From: an uncultured Mollicutes bacterium
GTDB lineage: Bacteria; Bacillota_I; Bacilli_A; RFN20; CAG-826
Length of the DNA stretch: 6,292 nt
Reading direction: 5' to 3'
Assembly: GCA_945935945.1 (NCBI GenBank)
Contig: CAMESA010000055.1
Span: 1-6,292, forward strand
Part shown: one piece after another, positions 1 through 4,975 of the stretch
Numbering within the stretch: the first letter of the stretch is position 1
How the letters are laid out: every line of letters starts with the position of its first letter
Notes under the pieces: model-generated
Told to the model about the DNA's origin: nothing
What the model saw: the letters and a program-made list of their open reading frames with translations, nothing else
Databases searched by the model: none
Made by a program: the position numbers and the translations under genes

Positions 1-13
1 GCTACAAATACAC

Positions 14-42
14 CGATGGTGCGCTAAACGCGCACCATTTTT
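14..42 (+). terminator. Inverted repeat with T-run at the truncated end of pglX
   Basis: The arms ATGGTGCGC (16-24) and GCGCACCAT (30-38) are perfect complements around a 5-nt loop TAAAC, with Ts at 38-42. This fits a rho-independent terminator for a plus-strand gene lying left of the window. On the minus strand the hairpin has no T-run behind it. The minus-strand pglX stop (24-26) lies at the loop edge, so the last residues of that frame are encoded by the repeat. Nine-bp arms around a 5-bp spacer could also be a tyrosine-recombinase core site, but that is only a shape argument. Confidence 0.6.
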
Positions 43-1979
43 CCGTCATATGCATTATCATATTTAGAATAATCAATTCTATATTCATTATCTTTTATTG
101 TATTCAAAAAGTTTTTTTCAATATCATCATTAGATATATATTGAAACGTTCTGTCGTACAATTTAAAATATTTTCCGATGCTTGATGCTTTAGAATTTTT
201 AACAACAAATGAAATTGATCCAAAGTCAATTCCAAAAACACCTCTTCCCATATGTAACAAATTAACTATTTGGTAATTGACAATTAATTCTTTTCTTAAT
301 TTTTCAAACGATTTCAAAAATAGTAATGACGGTTGGGTAATCATTGAGTAATACCCTTCACATTTTACTAATTTGCTACATTTTTCAATAAACGCCGAAA
401 ACATATCTGTTTTACTATTTGCATAAAATTTTTTAACATAACTAGCTAGTTTATTACTCATTCCTTTATTTCCCATATAAGGTGGATTAGTTACAACAAC
501 ATCATATTGTTGTGATAAAAGTTTTGTGCAATCAATTAAAGGTATAATATCTTCTTTAATAACTGTATCAAACATAGCTAGTTCTTGATTTTGTAGTGCT
601 AGTCTTAAGTTATCAAAATCTATAGGCTTTACTTCTAATAATGATCCATATTCTTTTGCATCATACATTTGATTTAATAGACTAGTAAAATCATCTTTTG
701 CTTGTTGGTTAACGGAAGTTCCTGTTAATAAGTCTCGATAGATATTATTGCTTTCTTTTATTTCAAATACATTTGGTTTAACTCGTTCTTCTTCATTACT
801 TGGAGTTAAGATTCTTCTGTTATATTGTCTAGCTTTCATCATTAAGGCAAAGTATGAAAGTTGATATGCACGCTTATCAATATCTAATCCATATAAGTTA
901 TTTTGTAAGATTGAAATAGCTGCATCTCTTGGATTCCATCCTTCAGATTCATAGATTCCCATAAATACATCAAATGCATAGACAAGAATATGTCCTGATC
1001 CCATACATGGATCAATTAACTTAATATCTTCAAGTTTTAGATTACGATTTTTTCTTATTTCATCTAATTGCTTTTGAACATCTTCATCTTGTTTAGCCTC
1101 ATCAAGGTAATACTTATATGTAGATTTTAATGATGGATCATCATGAGATTCTAACCATAATCTTCCAAGTGAGTTTTCCACCATATATTTACAAATCCAA
1201 TCAGGTGTAAATATTTGTGTTGCTGCAGGCACATTATTTTTTGTGATTTTAATGTTTTTCTTTAAATCCGAAAACACCTTATCCTTTTTTTCAGAATTAT
1301 AGTATTGATACATCCATCCAATAATCTCTACTTGTCCTTCTTGTTCCACATTAAAGTTTGATTCTGGTATTTCATTAACTAATTTATAGATAACATCATT
1401 TGGATCGTTGTATCTGATATCAAATAATAATTCTGTATAATCAATAGTCTTTTCAAATAAGTCAGGTAAGTTATTAGATAACTCATTACATGATTTAATA
1501 AATAATACTTTGAATAGTTCATCTATCTTGTTTTGATCTTTTAAAGAGATAATTAAATCTCTTTCTTTTTGAGTATATGAAAAGTCTACAGAAAATGGAC
1601 TTTGCATTAAGTCTGATTCTTTTTGTCCTTCGTTTTCTGATGATAATACTCTTACTCGTGACGGTAAATAATTATTTACTTCCATGAATCGAATGGCAAT
1701 GATTCGATTGAACCAAGTATATGCTACTTCTTCGATTGTTTCTTTATATCCATCATTATGGATTTTTTTAATAAGGTTTTCTCTTTGAGTTATTTCTTCT
1801 TTATTTAATGTTATATTCGCACCGATACTAGATGTATATACTTCAAAGTCCTGTCCTTTAGATGAAGGAACTACTATTTTATCTTCATAGATTCCTATAG
1901 TAGCTGCTTTATCTTCAGCACTTTGAATTAACTTATTTCTAGCATAGATGGCATAATTCTTTATTGCTGTTTTATCCAT
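24..1979 (-). CDS. pglX: BREX adenine-specific DNA methyltransferase PglX, N-terminal half only (651 aa, truncated)
   Basis: PglX is the N6-adenine methyltransferase of BREX phage defence. It marks host DNA so that the system can tell it from phage DNA. The N-terminus (MDKTAIKNYAIYARNKLI) and overall sequence look like the BREX PglX family. The SAM-binding motif is at D323-P-C-M-G-S-G-H330 and the catalytic NPPY is at N498-Y501, so the catalytic core is present. Family members run to roughly 1,100-1,250 residues. This frame ends at 651, near where the target-recognition half begins, and finishes in ...GKMVRV inside the inverted repeat at 16-38. Start choice: the ATG lies 2 nt after the brxA stop, with a GGGAG Shine-Dalgarno inside the brxA end, so translation is probably coupled. 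Without the C-terminal half it may be inactive alone, or may be one half of a recombining gene. Family assignment is secure; functional state is not. Confidence 0.88.
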   Translation of the reverse strand: MDKTAIKNYAIYARNKLIQSAEDKAATIGIYEDKIVVPSSKGQDFEVYTSSIGANITLNKEEITQRENLIKKIHNDGYKETIEEVAYTWFNRIIAIRFMEVNNYLPSRVRVLSSENEGQKESDLMQSPFSVDFSYTQKERDLIISLKDQNKIDELFKVLFIKSCNELSNNLPDLFEKTIDYTELLFDIRYNDPNDVIYKLVNEIPESNFNVEQEGQVEIIGWMYQYYNSEKKDKVFSDLKKNIKITKNNVPAATQIFTPDWICKYMVENSLGRLWLESHDDPSLKSTYKYYLDEAKQDEDVQKQLDEIRKNRNLKLEDIKLIDPCMGSGHILVYAFDVFMGIYESEGWNPRDAAISILQNNLYGLDIDKRAYQLSYFALMMKARQYNRRILTPSNEEERVKPNVFEIKESNNIYRDLLTGTSVNQQAKDDFTSLLNQMYDAKEYGSLLEVKPIDFDNLRLALQNQELAMFDTVIKEDIIPLIDCTKLLSQQYDVVVTNPPYMGNKGMSNKLASYVKKFYANSKTDMFSAFIEKCSKLVKCEGYYSMITQPSLLFLKSFEKLRKELIVNYQIVNLLHMGRGVFGIDFGSISFVVKNSKASSIGKYFKLYDRTFQYISNDDIEKNFLNTIKDNEYRIDYSKYDNAYDGKMVRV

Positions 1980-1981
1980 AA

Positions 1982-2572
1982 TTATTCTCCCGTAATTATA
2001 GTGATAAAATCTCTATAACCAAATTCTTCTAATAAATTTAATACTGTGTAATCAATGTACGGTTTCTGTATCATTCCAGATTTAGCATTTTCAACTAATC
2101 CACATTCAATTAAAAATTTAATATAGGTTTGACCTAATTTATAAACACTAGCATCTGAAATTTTTGCAGCATCATCATAAGAATTCCGCTTTTCTTCTAT
2201 ATAGATGCGAACATCATTATTTACTAACATAGGATCGCCTAAAATCACCTTTTCTTTATACACTTCTATCATAAAGTCATTAAATAAATCATCCTTAAGC
2301 ATGATAGAAAGTAATACAATAATCTTCGCACTGTCAAGATCACATATACTTAAATACTCAATAATTTTCCTTGGCAAAAGGCTAATACGATCATATGTTG
2401 TGTTAGCTATTTTTCTCTTTCGATCTTCTGATGGTGCTTGATATATATTTTCATTTCTAGAAAGAGCACACAATTCTTCTCTAGATAATCCTTCAACAAT
2501 ATAATTTGCAGTCTTTCTTGATTCTTGAACCCAGAAAAGACTAGAAGTTATCGATGCATTATACTTCTTCAT
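1982..2572 (-). CDS. brxA: BREX protein BrxA (DUF1819 family)
   Basis: This 196-residue protein has the usual length of BrxA, a small largely helical BREX component. BrxA from other systems has been reported to bind DNA, but its exact task is unclear. Recognisable family features are the N-terminal SREELCAL segment, ENIYQ-x3-EDRKRKI, a Y-DRISLLP-like stretch near residue 60, the LKDDLFNDFMIEVYKEK core near residues 92-108, and a C-terminal T/S-x-KLGQTYIKFLIECGLVE winged-helix-like end. The start ATG is set by GAGGGGG 8 nt upstream, inside the end of the regulator gene. The preceding stop directly abuts this ATG and pglX follows after 2 nt, so the three genes form one operon. In canonical type 1 BREX, brxB and brxC lie between brxA and pglX. 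Here they are absent, which points to a deletion, a rearranged locus or an unusual layout. Confidence 0.85.
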   Translation of the reverse strand: MKKYNASITSSLFWVQESRKTANYIVEGLSREELCALSRNENIYQAPSEDRKRKIANTTYDRISLLPRKIIEYLSICDLDSAKIIVLLSIMLKDDLFNDFMIEVYKEKVILGDPMLVNNDVRIYIEEKRNSYDDAAKISDASVYKLGQTYIKFLIECGLVENAKSGMIQKPYIDYTVLNLLEEFGYRDFITIITGE

Positions 2573-2791
2573 TTATTCATCCCCCTCATTAGGTAGTATT
2601 TCAATAATATCGCTAAGTTGGCAGTCTAATCCTCTACAAATCTTGACTAGATTAGCCATAGAGATAAATTCATTCTTTGAAAGTTTTGCTAGAGTCGGTG
2701 GAGTAATACCGCATAATTTAGCAAATTCTGTCTTATTAATTCCCTTATCAATTAGCAGTTTGAATAGCTTTTTATAACAAACATCGTTCAT
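2573..2791 (-). CDS. Small Cro/C1-type (XRE) helix-turn-helix regulator
   Basis: This 72-residue protein is essentially one DNA-binding domain. The HTH spans about residues 20-40 (KTEFAKLCGITPPTLAKLSK), followed by a conserved-looking MANLVKICRGLDCQLSDIIEI dimerisation/C-terminal helix segment, typical of short HTH_26-like Cro proteins. Such proteins often sit first in restriction-modification and other defence operons and act as their transcriptional regulator. Here it leads brxA and pglX with no intergenic gap. An AGGAG motif about 10 nt upstream of the ATG supports the start. The inverted repeat at 2875-2897 and the palindrome at 2871-2880 are its most plausible binding sites, implying autoregulation and possibly control of the divergent plus-strand transcript. 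The target is inferred. Family assignment is solid. Confidence 0.88.
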   Translation of the reverse strand: MNDVCYKKLFKLLIDKGINKTEFAKLCGITPPTLAKLSKNEFISMANLVKICRGLDCQLSDIIEILPNEGDE

Positions 2792-2830
2792 ATTTTATTA
2801 GCTCCTATTCTTTTATTACTTCTAGTTATA

Positions 2831-2839
2831 ATTTTAACA
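2831..2839 (-). promoter_or_regulatory. Candidate extended -10 promoter for the regulator-brxA-pglX operon
   Basis: On the minus strand the sequence reads TG-T-TAAAAT, an extended -10 form, about 40 nt upstream of the regulator ATG. The matching -35 (TTCGTT, plus-strand 2854-2859, 17-bp spacer) is weak. The region is very AT-rich, so chance matches are likely. Confidence 0.35.
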
Positions 2840-2870
2840 TATTCATAATATTTAACGAAGCAATAATATA

Positions 2871-2897
2871 AAGATATCTTAATTGTTCATTAAGATA
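2871..2897. promoter_or_regulatory. Operator-like inverted repeat between divergent promoters
   Basis: TATCTTAAT (2875-2883) and ATTAAGATA (2889-2897) are perfect 9-bp complements with a 5-nt spacer. The left arm overlaps a perfect 10-bp palindrome, AAGATATCTT (2871-2880). The half-site AAGATA/TATCTT therefore appears three times in 27 bp. It lies upstream of the leftward operon and immediately before the candidate plus-strand -35 at 2900, where a repressor from the adjacent HTH gene could control both directions. Binding by that protein is inferred. Confidence 0.55.
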
Positions 2898-2899
2898 AA

Positions 2900-2928
2900 T
2901 TGAATAAATTTAATTATTTTTTTATACA
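2900..2928 (+). promoter_or_regulatory. Candidate plus-strand promoter for the leader and sigma-like gene
   Basis: TTGAAT (2900-2905) and TATACA (2923-2928) are separated by exactly 17 bp, and each matches the vegetative consensus at 4 of 6 positions. Transcription would start near 2935 and run into the terminator-like hairpin at 2979-3026 and the long leader. Its -35 lies 3 bp from the operator-like repeat. AT-rich context lowers confidence. Confidence 0.45.
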
Positions 2929-2978
2929 TAAAGTACACAACAACATAACACAATAATCTTGTATGATAATTAATTCAC

Positions 2979-3026
2979 AAATAGTGGGTAAATCTATATA
3001 TTTTGTAGTTTTACTCACTATTTTTT
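2979..3026 (+). terminator. Terminator-like hairpin early in the plus-strand leader
   Basis: ATAGTGGGTAAA (2981-2992) pairs with TTTACTCACTAT (3010-3021) over 12 bp with one G-T pair, around a 17-nt loop. Six Ts run from 3021 to 3026. No plus-strand gene ends to its left in this window, so it would act on a transcript from the promoter at 2900-2928. That would yield a short RNA of about 90 nt or an attenuated leader. Confidence 0.6.
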
Positions 3027-3056
3027 AAATATTTTAAAATTTTGTCCAAAAACAAT

Positions 3057-3103
3057 CTCCTTCACCGGCTATATGGTGAGGAGGATATTTTTCAGCCTCC
3101 TTT
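3057..3103 (+). repeat. Twin motif, copy 1: hairpin with conserved loop plus competing downstream hairpin
   Basis: The 14-mer CGGCTATATGGTGA (3066-3079) is repeated exactly at 3907-3920. Here CTTCACC (3060-3066) pairs with GGTGAGG (3075-3081) around the loop GGCTATAT. The 3' strand can instead pair onward, AGGAGG (3079-3084) with CCTCCT (3096-3101). The two helices share bases and cannot form together. This is the arrangement of an RNA switch or attenuator, although the T-run after the second hairpin is short. No known family was recognised. Confidence 0.6.
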
Positions 3104-3196
3104 ATGTTATGGGATCCACTCTTTTCAATATACATATTGTTTTTTTCCGAAAAGAACGTTTTTTCCTTTAACAAATAGGAGGTTTTTTAAATTATT

Positions 3197-3255
3197 TTCA
3201 CTTTTTTCTTAGAGTACTTGCCCATAAGGCACTCAAAAGACGGATAAGTGAAGAG
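3197..3255 (+). repeat. Leader repeat A (structured segment)
   Basis: An outer stem TTCACTT (3197-3203) with AAGTGAA (3246-3252) encloses an inner hairpin with GAGT/ACTC and GCC/GGC pairs (3212-3234). The 42 nt at 3213-3254 align without gaps to 3320-3361, with 27 identities and a shared AGTAC start and GTGAAGA end. AGAGTA (3211-3216) can alternatively pair with TACTCT (3261-3266), which would break the inner hairpin. Function unknown. Confidence 0.5.
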
Positions 3256-3293
3256 ATAAATACTCTTCGAATAATCAAATTTTCTATATAAAG

Positions 3294-3381
3294 AAGAAAT
3301 TTAAAAAATTTCTTTCTTAAGTACCTGCTTAAGAGCCCTTCAAACATGGAATTTGTGAAGAAGATTCTAAATTCCCTCTAA
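3294..3381 (+). repeat. Leader repeat B (structured segment)
   Basis: This is the second diverged copy of leader repeat A (3320-3361), 107 nt downstream. It is preceded by a perfect A/T hairpin, AAGAAATTT (3294-3302) with AAATTTCTT (3306-3314). It contains CTTAAG twice (3316-3321 and 3328-3333), which can pair with each other, and CTTCA (3338-3342) with TGAAG (3356-3360). One frame across it is open to TAA at 3379-3381, but it has no start codon with a ribosome binding site, so I do not call a gene. Confidence 0.45.
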
Positions 3382-3464
3382 CAAGCTAATTTCCAGAAAA
3401 CTGATGTTTATTAAAGTTTTTGCGAAATATATCTCGATAAAAGATTAACAGGAGGTAAATTACA

Positions 3465-3896
3465 ATGGGTTATAATCACGGTTTAGCAGAGAAAATTGAA
3501 AAGAAAAGAAGAGAAAAGGAGGCAAAAATATTTAAAGAAAACAATACACCAGAATCAATTCAACAAGCTCTAAAAGATTATGATGATGAAGCATTTCTAA
3601 GTGATCGTCATTTTTGTGAACACGAAAATGTTACTGATAGTGTATTCTTTATTAACAAAGTTGCAGCACCAGTAAAAAAAGAATATACAATCGATAACTT
3701 CTATGATGATTTTGAAAATGAATCATTTGCTATTTTTATTAAAAATAGTCCGAAAGATTTAAAACGTGTATTTTTTCTATTACACCAACAGTACACTTAT
3801 AATGAAATCGCCCTACTAATGGGCATTAAAACTGACACTCTATATAAAAGAGTAAACCGTTATGCGAAAAAAAATAAAAAGAATGTCCAATTTTAA
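3465..3896 (+). CDS. Sigma-factor-like helix-turn-helix protein (143 aa)
   Basis: The first 25 residues are highly charged (EKIEKKRREKEAK). The middle is acidic and unrecognised. The C-terminal 45 residues resemble sigma-70 region 4: KDLKRVFFLLHQQYTYNEIALLMGIK followed by DTLYKRVNRYAKK. No region 2 is evident, so it is not a complete ordinary sigma factor. Tn916-family elements carry a sigma-like gene of similar size in a comparable position, oriented towards xis-int and divergent from a small HTH gene. That makes a role in controlling element genes plausible but unproven. AGGAGG at 3450-3455, 9 nt before the ATG, fixes the start. Copies of the twin hairpin motif lie on both sides (3057 and 3897), the second starting directly after the stop. 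Alternatives are a DNA-binding regulator or a structural HTH protein without sigma activity. Confidence 0.65.
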   Translation: MGYNHGLAEKIEKKRREKEAKIFKENNTPESIQQALKDYDDEAFLSDRHFCEHENVTDSVFFINKVAAPVKKEYTIDNFYDDFENESFAIFIKNSPKDLKRVFFLLHQQYTYNEIALLMGIKTDTLYKRVNRYAKKNKKNVQF

Positions 3897-3940
3897 CTTC
3901 TTTCATCGGCTATATGGTGAAAGGGTAATAAATCCTTTTA
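3897..3940 (+). repeat. Twin motif, copy 2: hairpin with conserved loop plus competing downstream hairpin
   Basis: Immediately after the sigma-like gene stop, CTTTCATC (3900-3907) pairs with GGTGAAAG (3916-3923) around GGCTATAT, the same loop as at 3067-3074. AAAGG (3920-3924) can instead pair with CCTTT (3934-3938). Compared with copy 1, the GAGGAGG segment is GAAAGGG, and both its upstream and downstream partners have changed to match. This supports real RNA structure. Confidence 0.58.
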
Positions 3941-4282
3941 CTAGGTCTTTGAAAATTGCATAACAACTATTAGAACAAATCCCACTTAGCGAGCCCATTA
4001 CTAATGCGCCAAGACTATCCTTATATATTACATATAGATACGAGCGAAAAACATTAGGTTAATAAAAGTATTTGGCAATTACTAGCGATGATGCTACTTG
4101 GGGATAATGATATGCTTGCATGTATTTGCAACTAGGTGGTGATCCCACGTAGAGGTGAAATTCCTGTAATGAACATTGTGCTAATGTTCGTCTGATAGTA
4201 ATCCCCTCTTTCCGGGTAAACAGGGTTAAATAGGAAATACGATTATTAATGAAACCAAACCAGGATTTAATGTCCTGGTTTT
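3941..4282 (+). ncRNA. Candidate structured RNA ending in a terminator, upstream of mazF
   Basis: This stretch has no convincing ORF but many consistent pairings. TATC plus TATAT (4016-4026) pair with ATATA plus GATA (4032-4040). CTAATG (4001-4006) pairs with CATTAG (4052-4057), and GCCAA (4008-4012) with TTGGC (4072-4076) would make a pseudoknot with it. CTAC (4094-4097) plus GGGAT pair with ATCCC plus GTAG (4142-4152), enclosing TTGCA/TGCAA. GAACATT (4171-4177) pairs with AATGTTC (4183-4189), AGAGG (4151-4155) with CCTCT (4205-4209), and TTTCC with GGAAA (4209-4237). It closes with the terminator at 4257-4282. I did not recognise a known family and found none of the conserved motifs of tmRNA, RNase P, 6S or common riboswitches. 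It may be an independent RNA or a 5' leader controlling mazF-xis-int. The 5' end is uncertain. Confidence 0.5.
4257..4282 (+). terminator. Intrinsic terminator between the structured RNA and mazF
   Basis: AAACCAGGA (4257-4265) and TCCTGGTTT (4273-4281) form a perfect 9-bp stem with a 7-nt loop, followed by one more T. The T-run is short (four Ts, three of them in the stem). It lies only 8 nt before the mazF Shine-Dalgarno and 20 nt before its start codon, so it would reduce or gate transcription of mazF-xis-int from upstream. Confidence 0.7.
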
Positions 4283-4301
4283 ACATATTGGAGGAATGTA
4301 A

Positions 4302-4730
4302 ATGATTAAAAAGATAAAACGAGGAGACATCTTTCTTGCCGATATGAATCCAGCAATTGGATCAGAACAAGGAGGAGTTCGACCAGTATTGATTATTCAA
4401 AATAATATGGGTAATAAGCATAGTCCTACTACTATGGTTGCTTGTCTTACGACAAAACGCAATTCCAAAAAACACTTATCAACTCACTACTTATTACCAT
4501 ATATTAAAGGTTTAAAAGAACCATCTATGGTTTTATTTGAACAAATCTTTACGATCGACAAGTCGCGTTTAATAAAGAAAGTTGCTAGAGTGCCTTCGGC
4601 GTACATGAATACCATGACACGAAATATTAATTCGAGCCTATCTCTTAATCATAAGAAGAAGGTTAAAACCACAAATTTGCACAATGGCAACGATAAGAAA
4701 AAACAATTATATTATGAAAGGAGGCGATAA
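4302..4730 (+). CDS. mazF: MazF/PemK-type endoribonuclease toxin without a visible antitoxin gene
   Basis: This is a sequence-specific, ribosome-independent mRNA endoribonuclease of the MazF/PemK family. Residues 1-115 follow the Gram-positive MazF pattern: KRGDIFLADMNP (6-17), GSEQGGVRPVLIIQN (20-34), SPTTMVACLTTK (41-52), then LFEQIFTIDKSRL. The conserved catalytic pair corresponds to R27 and T50, both present. The C-terminus carries about 25 extra basic residues (KKKVKTT...KKKQLYYERRR), longer than the usual 110-118 residues. The last codons are the AAAGGAGG ribosome binding site of the next gene, so the tail may have grown into an intergenic region. Its own GGAGG (4290-4294) is 7 nt from the ATG. 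MazE/PemI antitoxins are normally encoded just upstream, but here only a terminator and structured RNA are found. Linkage to xis-int suggests a role in maintaining or regulating the element. Confidence 0.88.
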   Translation: MIKKIKRGDIFLADMNPAIGSEQGGVRPVLIIQNNMGNKHSPTTMVACLTTKRNSKKHLSTHYLLPYIKGLKEPSMVLFEQIFTIDKSRLIKKVARVPSAYMNTMTRNINSSLSLNHKKKVKTTNLHNGNDKKKQLYYERRR

Positions 4731-4732
4731 TT

Positions 4733-4975
4733 ATGGAACAAAAATTGTTTATTGAAACACCTAGTTTCACTGGTCGAAATGTACCGATTGATGAAATTTC
4801 TAAAGTTACTGGTAAATCACCAACATTTTTAAGAGAAATGTTGAAACGAGGCATTATGCATTTTGGATACGCTCTTAAAAACGAAGAAACATCATCATTT
4901 TCCTACTTCTGTCCTGATAAATTAGTTTGGGAAGAAACAGGATATTTTAATAGTAATCCTGGAGGTGGTAAATAG
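4733..4975 (+). CDS. xis: Excisionase-like small DNA-binding protein (Xis)
   Basis: This 80-residue protein has a winged-helix/MerR-like HTH in the N-terminal half (VPIDEISKVTGKSPTFLREMLKRG, about residues 17-40), then HFGYALK and a beta-strand stretch ending PDKLVWEETGYF. This pattern is seen in excisionases encoded beside tyrosine recombinases in Firmicute elements. Xis proteins bind and bend DNA at attachment sites to steer integrase towards excision. It starts 2 nt after the mazF stop with AAAGGAGG in the mazF end, and its TAG shares one base with the GTG start of the integrase, so the three genes are translationally linked. The excisionase role rests mainly on position and HTH type. A plain transcriptional regulator is the alternative. 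Confidence 0.72.
   Translation: MEQKLFIETPSFTGRNVPIDEISKVTGKSPTFLREMLKRGIMHFGYALKNEETSSFSYFCPDKLVWEETGYFNSNPGGGK

Larger units (their letters stand above)
2929..3464 (+). other. Long gene-free, hairpin-rich leader upstream of the sigma-like gene
   Basis: About 540 nt separate the candidate promoter from the start codon at 3465, and no convincing coding region is visible. In order it holds the terminator hairpin (2979-3026), the first twin motif with its follow-on hairpin (about 3057-3103), and a weak A/T hairpin with arms CAATAT/ATATTG followed by seven Ts (3126-3146). An AGGAGG at 3177-3182 has no ATG, GTG or TTG start behind it. Two related structured segments follow (3197-3255 and 3294-3381), then the AGGAGG (3450-3455) serving the gene. 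The density of alternative stems suggests attenuation or processing, but no known riboswitch family was recognised. Confidence 0.5.

Noticed and set aside
1..27. Possible C-terminal tail of a plus-strand gene (frame 1, ending MVR then TAA at 25-27)
   Set aside because: Only eight codons are visible and the other frames are open too. The terminator suggests a convergent gene, but the frame cannot be chosen.
2205..2441. Open frame on the plus strand inside brxA
   Set aside because: It lies opposite a clear brxA gene, has no ribosome binding site and encodes no recognisable domain.
3191..3381. Possible leader peptides overlapping repeats A and B (AGGAGG at 3177, open frames to 3257 and 3381)
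   Set aside because: No ATG, GTG or TTG stands at a usable distance from the Shine-Dalgarno, and the first frame is short.
3941..3971. Promoter built on TTGAAA (3949-3954) with TATTAG (3969-3974)
   Set aside because: The spacer is 14 bp, too short for a normal vegetative promoter.
4169..4195. Eight-codon ORF (MNIVLMFV) in the candidate RNA, with AGAGGTG upstream
   Set aside because: Spacing to the Shine-Dalgarno is long (about 13 nt), and the sequence is fully explained by the GAACATT/AATGTTC hairpin. Worth remembering only if ribosome profiling shows a start there.
3941..4282. Group I or group II intron
   Set aside because: A fragment resembling a group I core element (AAGACTATCC) is present, but the ordered P/Q/R/S elements, group II domain V and any interrupted exon are not seen.
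4663..4854. Open frame on the minus strand across the mazF-xis junction
   Set aside because: It is a shadow of two well-supported, translationally linked genes and shows no start signal.
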